Shown here one piece after another: positions 27,995-36,390 of a stretch of 39,469 nt of DNA (positions are counted from its first letter, which is position 1; every line of letters begins with the position of its first letter). The notes under the pieces are model-generated. The model saw nothing but the letters and a program-made list of their open reading frames with translations, was not told the DNA's origin and did no database searches. The DNA comes from Bacteroidaceae bacterium (GTDB lineage Bacteria; Bacteroidota; Bacteroidia; Bacteroidales; Bacteroidaceae): assembly GCA_017483665.1 (NCBI GenBank), contig JAFUVM010000068.1, forward strand, positions 1 to 39,469, in the 5' to 3' direction. A program made the position numbers and the translations under genes.

Positions 27995-28384
27995 ATGAAA
28001 CAGATTGAAGTCGTTGCAGCCATTCTTCGCGATGGCGAAGGACGTGTGTTTGCCACGCAGCGAGGATATGGCGAATGGAAGGACTGGTGGGAGTTCCCCG
28101 GCGGAAAGATGGAGCCGGGCGAGACACCAAAGGAGGCGCTGAAGCGGGAGATTCGCGAGGAGTTGTCGGCCGAAATTGAGGTCGGCACTTTCCTCTGCAC
28201 CGTGGAATACGACTACCCGAAGTTCCACCTGACGATGCACTGCTTCCTCTGCTCGCTTCTCTCCGACGCGATGCACCTGAACGAGCACGAGGCGGCACGA
28301 TGGCTGCGGAAGGAAGAGCTGGACAGCCTCCGGTGGCTTCCGGCTGACACACAGATTCTGGAAACACTTAAAAAGGAGATATGA
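27995..28384 (+). CDS. NUDIX hydrolase, MutT-like
   Basis: A 129-residue NUDIX protein that likely hydrolyses oxidised or non-canonical nucleoside triphosphates such as 8-oxo-dGTP. The NUDIX box GGKMEPGETPKEALKREI plus REELSAEI (about residues 37-60) fits G-x5-E-x7-REUxEE. The substrate-recognition strand WEFPGGK precedes it, and a C-terminal WLRKEELDSLRWLPAD helix is typical of MutT. A longer frame starts at 27848, upstream of the promoter's -7 element, so that part cannot be translated from this transcript; ATG 27995 gives the standard N-terminus (KQIEVVAAIL). Four bases separate it from the rhodanese-MBL lipoprotein gene. Confidence 0.92.
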   Translation: MKQIEVVAAILRDGEGRVFATQRGYGEWKDWWEFPGGKMEPGETPKEALKREIREELSAEIEVGTFLCTVEYDYPKFHLTMHCFLCSLLSDAMHLNEHEAARWLRKEELDSLRWLPADTQILETLKKEI

Positions 28385-28388
28385 CGAC

Positions 28389-29438
28389 ATGAAAAGAATG
28401 ATGACTTGCCTTCTGGCCATGCTCGGACTGACGGCCTGCAGCCAGGAAAACTTTGAAAACACAGACGTGGCGGGCTTCGAGGCTCTGCTGAACGAGCCAA
28501 ACGCCACCCTGCTGGACGTGCGCACCGCTGAAGAATATGCGGAAGGACACATCGCAGGAGCAGTGAACATCGACCAGGCACAGAGCGACTTCCTGGCGGA
28601 AGCTAAAGTAAAGCTTTCGCCCGACAGGACGATTGCCGTCTACTGTCGCAGCGGACGGCGTTCTGCCTCAGCCGCCGGCAGACTGGCTGCCGAGGGATTT
28701 CGGTGCGTGAACCTCATGGGCGGCATTCTGGCCTGGAAGGAAGCGGGAAAAGATGTGACAAACGACACCTACGAGGTGGACGTCTTCCGGACGAAGAGCG
28801 GAAAAACGGTAAGGTTCCATGCTCTCGTCCACGCCAGCATCCGCATCGACTTCGACGGCAAGGTAATCATGGTCGACCCCGTGACGAAACACTCGGGCCG
28901 CACCATCGACTACTCGGCAATGCCCAAGGCCGACTACATCTTCGTTACCCACGAGCACGGCGACCACTTCGACAAGGAAGCCCTCAGGCAGCTGACCGGC
29001 CAACAGACACGGCTCGTGATGAACCAGCGTTGCGTCGACATGTACGGCTCGGGCCAAACAATGGTCAATGGTCAATCCTCAATGGTCAATGGTCTCAAGG
29101 TCGAGGCCGTGCCTGCCTACAACACGACGGAAGGACGCACACAGTTTCACCCCAAGGGACGCGACAACGGCTACATCCTGACCCTCGACGGTCTGCGCAT
29201 CTACATAGCGGGCGACACCGAGGACATGCCCGAGATGGCCGGCATCAAGGGCATCGACGTTGCCTTCCTTCCCTGCAACCAGCCCTACACGATGACGCCG
29301 GAGCAGCTGGTCAAGGCGGCCAAGGCCGTCAAGCCCAAGGTGTTGTTCCCCTACCACTACGGACAGACGGACGTCAGCGGCGTGCCTGCCTTGCTGAAGG
29401 ACGACGGCATCGACGTCAGGATCAGACATTACGAATAG
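28389..29438 (+). CDS. Lipoprotein with rhodanese and metallo-beta-lactamase-fold domains
   Basis: A 349-residue exported lipoprotein: lipobox LTAC with Cys17. Residues about 25-120 are a rhodanese domain with active-site loop CRSGRR (C86) and the LLDVRTAEEYAEGHIAGA entry motif. Residues about 130-349 are an UlaG-type metallo-beta-lactamase fold with THEHGDH (187-193), AGDTED (about 274-279, metal aspartate) and PYHYG (H323). Rhodanese-MBL fusions that handle persulfides (CstB, PRF) have the opposite order, so function is uncertain. A run of five CAATGGT-type heptamers (29059-29093) encodes residues about 224-236 (TMVNGQSSMVNG), between MBL strands. It lies between mutT and GH116 in one apparent operon. 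Confidence 0.88.
   Translation: MKRMMTCLLAMLGLTACSQENFENTDVAGFEALLNEPNATLLDVRTAEEYAEGHIAGAVNIDQAQSDFLAEAKVKLSPDRTIAVYCRSGRRSASAAGRLAAEGFRCVNLMGGILAWKEAGKDVTNDTYEVDVFRTKSGKTVRFHALVHASIRIDFDGKVIMVDPVTKHSGRTIDYSAMPKADYIFVTHEHGDHFDKEALRQLTGQQTRLVMNQRCVDMYGSGQTMVNGQSSMVNGLKVEAVPAYNTTEGRTQFHPKGRDNGYILTLDGLRIYIAGDTEDMPEMAGIKGIDVAFLPCNQPYTMTPEQLVKAAKAVKPKVLFPYHYGQTDVSGVPALLKDDGIDVRIRHYE
29059..29093. repeat. Heptamer array inside the rhodanese-MBL gene
   Basis: Five units: CAATGGT, CAATGGT, CAATCCT, CAATGGT, CAATGGT, with exact period 7. It stays in frame with the coding sequence and encodes the repeated tripeptide MVNG twice. Confidence 0.92.
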
Positions 29439-29464
29439 GATTCCCCTTAACAAGAAAGCATACC

Positions 29465-31972
29465 ATGAAAAAGACGCTGTTATCTGCACTTCTGCTGAAT
29501 CTGTTTGCCCTCGGAGCGACGTCTGCCGAATGGCACCCCGGCCAGTGGCCCGCGCTGAAGCACTACGACCAGGACCACCTCTTCCAGATTGCCTTGCCTC
29601 TGGGCGGCATCGGCACTGGACAAGTCTCGCTCGGCGGACGCGGCGAACTGCGCGACTGGGAAGTCATGAACATTCCGGCCAAAGGCTTCAGCACCGTCTA
29701 TACGGGCAGCAGCAACGCGCCCTTCTTTGCCATCTACACGAAGCCGGCCGGCGGAGAGCCTGCGACGACTCTGCTCGAAGGCCCCATCTACCCGCACGAA
29801 TACGTCCGGGGCGGCGGCGGAGAGGAAGTCAACCACCACGGCATGCCGCGCTTCAGGAACGCTTCGTTCGATGCGGCCTACCCCTTCGGGCAAGTCAACC
29901 TCTCGGACGAGAGCCTGCCCGTCAAGGTACGCATCAAGGGCTTCAATCCCCTCGTGCCTGCCGCCACCGACGACAGCAGCCTGCCCGTGGCCGTTCTGGC
30001 CTACGAGGTGACGAACACGAAGCTCGTCCCTGTCGACGTCAGCGTGTGCGGCACGATGCGCAACTTCATCGGGCGCGACGGCCGGGGCAACTCCTTTGCC
30101 GGATGCAAGAACAACCGGAACGTCTTCCGGCAGGCGGACGGGCTGAGCGGCATCTACTTCTATTCCGACAGCGTGGACCACAGCGACCCGGCCTGGGGCA
30201 CGATGACCCTCGTCACGACCGCGGGAGAGGGCGTCACCTACCGCACCTGCTCCAAACCGAACGCCTGGCAGAACGCCATCCTGAACTTCTGGGACGATTT
30301 CAGTGCCGACGGCCTCCTCACGGATAAGGAATGGCCGCTGGAAGTCGACCCGATGGCTTCGCTGGCCGTCAGGAAGCGCATCGCAGCAGGCAAGACCGAG
30401 ACCTTCGTCTTCTATCTCACCTGGGACTTCCCCAACCGCAAGGCCTGGTCGCAGACGGTCGTAGGCAACTACTACAGCACGCTCTACGAGGATGCCTGGG
30501 ACGCTGCCCGCAAGATTGTGCCCCAGATACCGCGCCTCGAGAACGAGACGCGCCTCTTCGTCAACGCTTTCCTCGGAAGCTCCTACCCCGACGAAGTGAA
30601 GGAGGCAGCCCTCTTCAACCTCTCTGCCCTCCGTTCGCAGACCACCTTCCGCATCCCCAGCGGCCATCTGATGGGCTGGGAAGGCGTGTGGAACCGCTCG
30701 GGCTCCTGCAAAGGCTCCTGCACGCACGTCTGGAACTACGAGGTGTCGACGCCCTTCCTCTTCGGCGAACTGGCGAAGACGATGCGCGACGTGGAACTGA
30801 ACTATGCCACGAAACCGAACGGACTGATGAACTTCCGTGCCGACTTGCCGCTCTCGGAGGCCGCCAAGCGTAGTGCGCCCGCGGCCGACGGACAGATGGG
30901 CTGTGCGATGAAGATGTACCGCGAGTGGCAGCTCTCGGGCGACGACAAGTTCCTGGCCGACAACTGGGAGCAGGTGAAGAAGGTGCTCTCCTACGCTTGG
31001 CTTGCCGACAACGGCATCGACGGAAAAGGCAGCTGGGACGCCAATCAGGACGGCGTGATGGAGGGCTCGCAGCACAACACGATGGACGTAAACTACTTTG
31101 GCCCCAATCCGCAGATGGGTTTCTGGTACATGGGAGCTCTCCGCGCCGCAGAGGAGATGGCGAAGGCCATGAAGGACAAAGCCTTTGCCAAGAAGTGCCG
31201 CACGCTCTTCGAGAAGGGCAGCGCATGGATGGACAAGAACCTCTTCAACGGCGAATACTACGAGCACAAGATTACCGACCCGCAGACCTTTGCTTTCCTC
31301 GACATGGACAATCCCGACACGAAGGTACCCGACTTCCAGCTTGGGCGCGGCTGTCTCGTCGACCAGCTCGTGGGGCAGTACATGGCGCACATCTGCGGCT
31401 TGGGCTATCTGGGCGACAAGGAACACATCCGCCAGACGCTGCAGAGCATCATGAAGTACAACTGGCTCGACGACTTTGGCCGCCACTTCAACAACATGCG
31501 CACCTTCGTCTATGCAGGCGAGTCCGGCCTTGTCATGGGCTCCTGGCCAAAGGGACGTCTCGAAGTGCCGTTCCCGTATTTTGCCGAGGCGATGACAGGC
31601 TTCGAGTACACGGCTGCCGTCGGAATGCTTTACGAGGGTCTGACCGACGACGGTCTGAAGTGCTTCCGCGCCGTGCGCAACCGCTTCGACGGCGCCAAGC
31701 GCAATCCCTTCAGCGAACCCGAATGCGGTCACCACTACGCCCGGGCGATGGCTGCCTGGGCCGGCGTGCTTGCCCTGAGCGGCTTCCACTACTCAGCCGT
31801 CGACCAGCACATCACGTTCACCGACAAGCCCGGCCGTTACTTCTGGAGCACCGGCTACGCCTGGGGCACCTGTGACGTGAAGCCCGACGGAACAGCCCAA
31901 ATCGAAGTCCTAAAAGGCGAGCTTCCCGTGAAGACTCTGACCGTAGGCAGCAAGACCACGAAGTATTCCTGA
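29465..31972 (+). CDS. GH116-family glycosidase, secreted
   Basis: An 835-residue exported glycoside hydrolase. The signal peptide is MKKTLLSALLLNLFALGATSA. The N-terminal beta-sandwich (GBA2_N) carries the family hallmark LPLGGIGTGQVSLGGRGELRDWE (discontinuous, about residues 44-66). The catalytic (alpha/alpha)6 domain begins near residue 370 (SCTHVWNYEVSTPFLFGEL) and contains DANQDGVMEGSQHNTMD followed by VNYFGPNPQ (about 520-545), where the aspartate of NTMD matches the general acid of the family. Family members act on beta-glucosides, beta-xylosides or glucosylceramide; the substrate is not predictable here. It starts 26 bases after the rhodanese-MBL gene. The next gene is convergent, six bases away. 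Confidence 0.9.
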   Translation: MKKTLLSALLLNLFALGATSAEWHPGQWPALKHYDQDHLFQIALPLGGIGTGQVSLGGRGELRDWEVMNIPAKGFSTVYTGSSNAPFFAIYTKPAGGEPATTLLEGPIYPHEYVRGGGGEEVNHHGMPRFRNASFDAAYPFGQVNLSDESLPVKVRIKGFNPLVPAATDDSSLPVAVLAYEVTNTKLVPVDVSVCGTMRNFIGRDGRGNSFAGCKNNRNVFRQADGLSGIYFYSDSVDHSDPAWGTMTLVTTAGEGVTYRTCSKPNAWQNAILNFWDDFSADGLLTDKEWPLEVDPMASLAVRKRIAAGKTETFVFYLTWDFPNRKAWSQTVVGNYYSTLYEDAWDAARKIVPQIPRLENETRLFVNAFLGSSYPDEVKEAALFNLSALRSQTTFRIPSGHLMGWEGVWNRSGSCKGSCTHVWNYEVSTPFLFGELAKTMRDVELNYATKPNGLMNFRADLPLSEAAKRSAPAADGQMGCAMKMYREWQLSGDDKFLADNWEQVKKVLSYAWLADNGIDGKGSWDANQDGVMEGSQHNTMDVNYFGPNPQMGFWYMGALRAAEEMAKAMKDKAFAKKCRTLFEKGSAWMDKNLFNGEYYEHKITDPQTFAFLDMDNPDTKVPDFQLGRGCLVDQLVGQYMAHICGLGYLGDKEHIRQTLQSIMKYNWLDDFGRHFNNMRTFVYAGESGLVMGSWPKGRLEVPFPYFAEAMTGFEYTAAVGMLYEGLTDDGLKCFRAVRNRFDGAKRNPFSEPECGHHYARAMAAWAGVLALSGFHYSAVDQHITFTDKPGRYFWSTGYAWGTCDVKPDGTAQIEVLKGELPVKTLTVGSKTTKYS

Positions 31973-31978
31973 CCTGCC

Positions 31979-33052
31979 CTACCATCCTTCGGGCAGGACG
32001 ACATTCTCCATGCCGTGTGCCTTCTGGAACAGCGGAGCGATTTCGTCGTCCGTGAAGCCAGCTATGCCGCAGCCAATGCGGGTGACGAGGAACGTCAGCC
32101 CGGGATGCTCCCCGGCAAACGCGATGAACTCATCCACGTAGGGACGGATGGTCTCCACGCCGCCTTGCATCGTCGGGATGCCGTAGCTCTGCCCTTGCAG
32201 CCCGACGCCTTGTCCCCAGACGGCTCCGAACTTGCGGTAGGCCACAAGTGCAGCCCCGCCGCCATGCATTCCCCTCAGGTTGCTGCCAAAGACGAATACC
32301 TCGCCCGGCTGGAGTTCCGTGATGAACTCCGGTGTAGTTCGTTTCTGTGCCATATATTCGGTTTGATTGAATCTTCTTCTGTGTCTTGAGGCCATCGGTT
32401 CGGCCAGCCGCGCGGACTTGCCTGCCCAGCTCATATCCTCCGAGCCATAGAGCATCGACGCATCCTCCATCCGCTCGGGCATATCCGGCTCCATGTCGAA
32501 GTTCTTGCGGAAGAACGGCACGATGACATCCCGCTTCAGCCTGGCAAACCTCTGCGAGACGGCAGCCGGAGAGACGCCCATCAGCTCGGCAGCCTCCTTG
32601 CCCTTGTAGCCCTTCAGCAACATCAGTTCGATGAGCTCCCGGTCCTGGGGACTCATGGGCAGATGCTCGCACATGTCCTCCACCAATTGGTTGAACTGCA
32701 AACGGAGGTCGTCCCACATGTTGAACGAGCGCACATAGTCCTCGTAGGTGATGCTGCCGTACTCCCTCTTGTACCACTTCAGGGCGTCGAGCACCACGTA
32801 GCGGAACCCGCCGATGAGCCACGTCTTCAGGCTCACCTCGGGCGAATGTTCCTCCAGCGGCATCCAGTCATGCTCCATCAGGTAGAGCGCATACTGGTGG
32901 GCCAGCGACATGAAGTCCAGGTTCTCCTTCCCGCTCAGCTGGTACTGTTGGTTGTAGATGTTGTACGCCACCTCCAGATACCCGTAGAAGTACCTGCGGA
33001 TTACGCCCGCGTCACCCTGGCGGAAAAACCATAAAATATCCTCGTCCGACAT
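31979..33052 (-). CDS. ECF sigma factor fused to a macro-like (A1S_2505-type) domain
   Basis: A 357-residue protein. Residues about 1-190 resemble an ECF sigma factor: a region 2-like helix set (DFMSLAHQYALYLMEHDW, SLKTWLIGGFRYVVLDALKW) and a region 4 helix-turn-helix (MSPQDRELIELMLLKGYKG, KEAAELMGVSPAAVSQRFARLKRD). A linker of about 60 residues follows. Residues about 250-357 form a domain known in phage-associated proteins of the A1S_2505 type: EVFVFGSNLRGMHGGGAA, QGQSYGIPT, TRIGCGIAGF. The GSN and IGCGxxG motifs suggest a macro-like ADP-ribose/NAD-metabolite-binding fold (inference). A longer TTG-started frame to 33097 lacks support; ATG 33052 is chosen. Divergent from the VWA gene. Confidence 0.78.
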   Translation of the reverse strand: MSDEDILWFFRQGDAGVIRRYFYGYLEVAYNIYNQQYQLSGKENLDFMSLAHQYALYLMEHDWMPLEEHSPEVSLKTWLIGGFRYVVLDALKWYKREYGSITYEDYVRSFNMWDDLRLQFNQLVEDMCEHLPMSPQDRELIELMLLKGYKGKEAAELMGVSPAAVSQRFARLKRDVIVPFFRKNFDMEPDMPERMEDASMLYGSEDMSWAGKSARLAEPMASRHRRRFNQTEYMAQKRTTPEFITELQPGEVFVFGSNLRGMHGGGAALVAYRKFGAVWGQGVGLQGQSYGIPTMQGGVETIRPYVDEFIAFAGEHPGLTFLVTRIGCGIAGFTDDEIAPLFQKAHGMENVVLPEGW

Positions 33053-33161
33053 ATCGTTGCAGTTTGCTTTTTGCGTGTTTCGGGTGCTAAAATACAAAAA
33101 AAGTCACACACCAGCTTAATTTTTCTGCAAAAACTTCTTCAAAGGAATAAAAGAGGAATCA

Positions 33162-33821
33162 ATGTCAAACCCAAAAACCGTACAAATCATGACAACAAAC
33201 GAAACAACCCGAGTGCACAACCTCATCATCGTGGACGAAAGCGGCTCTATGTCCGTCATCCAGAAACAAGCCTTCGCAGGCATGAACGAAACCTTGCAGA
33301 CCATCCGGCAGATGCAGACAAAGCATCCTAGCCAGGAGCAACGCGTCACGCTCCTCACCTTCGACACCGGCCACACCACATGGCACTACGACAACGCACC
33401 TGCCGCCACGACAAAGGACCTCGCCCCCGAAGCCTACTGCCCCAGCGGAGGCACGCCCCTCTACGACGCCATCGGCAAAGGCATTGCAAGGGTGAACGCA
33501 CGGACGCAGAAAGGCGACCACGTCCTCGTCACCATCATCACCGACGGCGAAGAGAACAGCTCCGAAGAGTGGACGCTAAGGCTGGTACGTAACATGATAG
33601 AGAAGCTCAAGCCCCAAGGCTGGACCTTCACCCTCATCGGCACCGACAACCTCGACGTAGAGACCATGGCCCGTTCCTTCGCCATCGACGACCACCTGCA
33701 GTTCTCCGAGGACGCCGCAGGCACCAGCGCCATGTTCGCCAAAGAGCGCCGCTGCCGCGAAAACTACTACGGCTGCCTCCTCAAAGAAGACGACGTGCCC
33801 CAGGGCAAATTCTTCGAATAA
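33162..33821 (+). CDS. VWA-domain protein
   Basis: A 219-residue cytoplasmic protein made of one von Willebrand factor A domain. The metal-ion-dependent adhesion site is complete: DESGSMS (about residues 25-31), the threonine in GGTPLYD (about 96-102), and TDGEEN (about 127-132). No signal peptide or membrane segment is seen. VWA proteins of this size are often paired with ATPases or sit in stress (TerY-like) clusters; here the neighbour is the divergent sigma-macro fusion, 109 bases away. A purine-rich GAGGA lies 5 bases before the ATG at 33162; a second ATG at 33189 is possible, as the first nine residues are not conserved-looking. Confidence 0.87.
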   Translation: MSNPKTVQIMTTNETTRVHNLIIVDESGSMSVIQKQAFAGMNETLQTIRQMQTKHPSQEQRVTLLTFDTGHTTWHYDNAPAATTKDLAPEAYCPSGGTPLYDAIGKGIARVNARTQKGDHVLVTIITDGEENSSEEWTLRLVRNMIEKLKPQGWTFTLIGTDNLDVETMARSFAIDDHLQFSEDAAGTSAMFAKERRCRENYYGCLLKEDDVPQGKFFE

Positions 33822-33845
33822 AGCTTCAGCCCAACGCCCCCAACA

Positions 33846-33886
33846 ACATGACGAGTACATGACGAGCTGTCATCTACTCGTCATGT
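33846..33886. terminator. Hairpin after the VWA gene
   Basis: Perfect 12-base arms (33846-33857 and 33875-33886) built from the word ATGACGAGT, with a 17-base loop and no T-run. The same TGACGAG word recurs at 33926-33940 and around 34950-35004, on both sides of the Bro-N gene. Confidence 0.5.
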
Positions 33887-34002
33887 ACATATTGCATTGT
33901 CCTTCATCGCATTACACCGCATCCCTGACGAGTGACGAGTGTTTTTGATTTCTGTTGAAATTATGGATTGCCCGGCTTTTCGTCAAAAAAGTCGGGAATC
34001 GC

Positions 34003-34033
34003 TTTTGTATTTGAGGGAAACTTAGTATCTTTG
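34003..34033 (+). promoter_or_regulatory. Promoter of the Bro-N gene
   Basis: TTTG (34004-34007), an 18-base spacer and TATCTTTG (34026-34033); 43 bases before the ATG. Confidence 0.7.
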
Positions 34034-34076
34034 CAAAGGGAAAAAGGTTCCGAAAGAAAGGTATTCTATTTCTATT

Positions 34077-34922
34077 ATGACTAAGAAACAAGCACTTCAA
34101 CTGTTTGAGCAACGCAAGGTTCGCACAGTTTGGGACGACGAGCAAGAGAAATGGTACTTCTCTATAGTAGATGTCTGTGGCATATTGACAGACCAACCTG
34201 ACTATGACCACGCCAGAAACTACTGGAAGGTCTTGAAACACAGACTTGTAAAAGAAGGAAATGAAACGGTTACAAATTGTAACCAGTTGAAGCTACAGGC
34301 TTTTGACGGCAAGATGCGACTGACGGATGTCGCTGATACTGAACAGCTTTTTCGGCTCATCCAGTCCATCCCTTCACCCAAGGCAGAACCCTTTAAGCAA
34401 TGGATGGCACAAGTCGCCAGCAATCGGCTCGACCAAATGCAAGACCCTGAACTCAGCATCGACCAGGCCATCCTCGACTACAAACGATTAGGTTACAGCG
34501 ATGCTTGGATTAATCAGCGCATCAAGAGCATAGAGGTTCGCAAGGAACTGACAGACGAATGGAAGCGAACAGGAGTACAGGAAGGTTTGGAATATGCCTC
34601 GCAGACAGACATTATCACTCGCGAATGGAGCGGCTTCACCACCAAACAGTACAAGCGTCACAAAGGCTTGAAGAAGGAAAACCTTCGCGACAACATGACC
34701 AACCTCGAAATAGCCCTCAACATCTTGGCTGAAGCTTCTGCAACAGAACTCTCCAAGCAACGCGACCCCAAAGGCTACGAAGGTCAGGCAAGAGTTGCCC
34801 AAGAAGGTGGCAGCGTAGCCAAAGCCGCCCGCACTCAACTGGAAAGCAAACTCGGCCGCACCATCATCTCCAAATCCAAAGCCAGCGACCACCTGCTGCC
34901 GGAAAAGAGTGATGAGGATTAA
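34077..34922 (+). CDS. Bro-N / DinD-like antirepressor-type protein
   Basis: A 281-residue protein. The N-terminal Bro-N domain is seen in VRTVWDDEQEKWYFSIVDVC (about residues 14-33), then YWKVLKHRLVKEG and LTDVADTEQLFRLIQSIPSP. The middle (AEPFKQWMAQVASNRLDQMQDPE) and the C-terminal half (KRTGVQEGLEYASQTDIIT onward) resemble chromosomal DinD-like proteins of Bacteroidetes. Bro-N proteins bind DNA and are common as phage antirepressors or SOS-linked genes; the role here is unknown. Its codon choice is less GC-rich than that of the neighbours, suggesting transfer. It has its own promoter, and converges on the DUF4143 ATPase gene. Confidence 0.82.
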   Translation: MTKKQALQLFEQRKVRTVWDDEQEKWYFSIVDVCGILTDQPDYDHARNYWKVLKHRLVKEGNETVTNCNQLKLQAFDGKMRLTDVADTEQLFRLIQSIPSPKAEPFKQWMAQVASNRLDQMQDPELSIDQAILDYKRLGYSDAWINQRIKSIEVRKELTDEWKRTGVQEGLEYASQTDIITREWSGFTTKQYKRHKGLKKENLRDNMTNLEIALNILAEASATELSKQRDPKGYEGQARVAQEGGSVAKAARTQLESKLGRTIISKSKASDHLLPEKSDED

Positions 34923-34930
34923 TCTGGACA

Positions 34931-35004
34931 ATGAAGAATTCTTCATCCACTCGTCACCATTGATTTCTTTGTCTTTTAACGAATCACATGGCATTGGTGA
35001 CGAG
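34931..35004. terminator. Convergent hairpins between Bro-N and ATPase genes
   Basis: A 16-base perfect palindrome ATGAAGAATTCTTCAT (34931-34946) is followed by 10-base inverted arms CTCGTCACCA (34950-34959) and TGGTGACGAG (34995-35004). They lie between two convergent stops. Confidence 0.5.
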
Positions 35005-35015
35005 GCGCATGTTTT

Positions 35016-36269
35016 CTATTCGTTGAGGATGTGGTCGTTTAACAGAAACTCGTAGATGTTCATAAAGACTACTCCGTTATTGTCTTGATACATGCTTATC
35101 GGATCCTCGGTAATGACATACTTCTGGAAATTGTCGTCAATGAGTTTCAGGGAACGTAGTTCTTGCTCTCGCTTCTCTTCAGTAGGTAGGCGCAGCGCAG
35201 ACTGTATGTAGTAACGTTTGCCACCTTGGTTGCAGACAAAATCTACTTCCAACTGCTTGCGCACACTCACACCATTCTCATCCTTGGCATTCTGAGTGAC
35301 AACGCCCACATCTACCTCCATGCCACGCGCACGAAGTTCGTTGTAGATAAGGTTCTCCATCAGGTGGGTTACCTCAAACTGACGAAAACCGATACGGGCA
35401 TTGCGCAAGCCTAAGTCCGTGAAATAGAACTTTGAGGGGGTATCTATATACCGCCGTCCTTTGATGTCGTAGCGGACAGACTTCTCTACCAGATACACCT
35501 CTTGCAGAATGTCAAGATAAGCTTTGAGCGTCTGATGGGTGATGTTGCTGTGCTTGACAGTGGCAAAGGTGTTTTCCAATTTTGAAGGGTTCGTGAGTCC
35601 ACCTATAGAGGATGCCAGCACATCGATGAGTTCGGAAAGGTCATCATCGTTCTTGATTTTGTACCGCTCCTTAATATCCGTGAGATAAACTTTCTCGAAC
35701 AGCCCTTTTAGGTAACTGACTTTCTTCTTCCTGTCGGTGAGCAGTGCCACCTTGGGCAGTCCTCCGTAGATTAGGTATTCCTCAAAGGCTGAATCTCTTG
35801 TACCTTCAAAGACACTCATGTATTCACGGAAAGTGAGTGGGCCAATTTTTATTTCATCGCCCCTGCCACGAAACTCCGTGATGACATCCTTTGAGAGAAA
35901 TTTGGAGTTGCTGCCAGTCACATAGACATCGGCATTCTCTACCTTCAGGTAACTGTTCAGCACGTCCTCAAACTCCGGCACATGCTGTATCTCGTCGATA
36001 AGGATGTAATACATATTGTCATCCTTCATCTTCCCATCGATATACTGCAACAGTGCATCGGGGTCACGAAGCGACTTGTTGCGACGGTCTTCCAGGTCTA
36101 TACCGATGATGTGGTCTGAAGTTACACCCTGTTCCTTCAGGTGGTTGACAAACAAAGTAAACAACAGGAAAGACTTGCCGGAGCGGCGGATGCCTGTCAC
36201 CACTTTAATCATTCCGTTATGCTTGCCTTCAATGAGTTTCTGAAGGTGAATGTTGCGTTCTATAATCAT
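35016..36269 (-). CDS. AAA-type ATPase with DUF4143 domain
   Basis: A 417-residue P-loop ATPase. Walker A is GIRRSGKS (about residues 26-33), Walker B is ILIDEIQHV (about 88-96), and a sensor-1-like VTGSNS follows. The C-terminal half (about 215-400) is DUF4143, with the core YFTDLGLRNARIG, MENLIYNELRARG and the nuclease-like EVDFV strand. These proteins are very abundant and variable in Bacteroidetes and archaea; function is unknown, with defence or mobile-element roles often proposed. Codon usage is AT-richer than the flanks. The upstream region has a 46-base direct duplication. Confidence 0.9.
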   Translation of the reverse strand: MIIERNIHLQKLIEGKHNGMIKVVTGIRRSGKSFLLFTLFVNHLKEQGVTSDHIIGIDLEDRRNKSLRDPDALLQYIDGKMKDDNMYYILIDEIQHVPEFEDVLNSYLKVENADVYVTGSNSKFLSKDVITEFRGRGDEIKIGPLTFREYMSVFEGTRDSAFEEYLIYGGLPKVALLTDRKKKVSYLKGLFEKVYLTDIKERYKIKNDDDLSELIDVLASSIGGLTNPSKLENTFATVKHSNITHQTLKAYLDILQEVYLVEKSVRYDIKGRRYIDTPSKFYFTDLGLRNARIGFRQFEVTHLMENLIYNELRARGMEVDVGVVTQNAKDENGVSVRKQLEVDFVCNQGGKRYYIQSALRLPTEEKREQELRSLKLIDDNFQKYVITEDPISMYQDNNGVVFMNIYEFLLNDHILNE

Positions 36270-36270
36270 A

Positions 36271-36390
36271 CTTCATTTACTTTTTTTGCGGATTTACGCA
36301 TTTTCTGGTTGCAAAGATAATTTATTTTCCTCTGACAATGTGCCCTTCATTTACTTTTTTTGCGGAAATACGCAATTTTAGGTTGCAAAA
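36271..36390. repeat. Direct repeat upstream of the DUF4143 ATPase
   Basis: Two 46-base copies (36271-36316 and 36345-36390, offset 74) with about six mismatches. The first 22 bases, starting CTTCATTTACTTTTTTTGCG, are identical. The first copy abuts the ATPase start codon. Confidence 0.92.
36312..36319 (-). promoter_or_regulatory. -7 element of the DUF4143 ATPase
   Basis: TATCTTTG on the minus strand, 42 bases before the ATG, at the distal edge of repeat copy 1. The second repeat copy lacks the TATC part, so it does not form a second promoter. Confidence 0.65.

Noticed and set aside
33053..33097. TTG-started extension of the sigma-macro fusion.
   Set aside because: The added 15 residues are unlike sigma factors and overlap the presumed promoter area.
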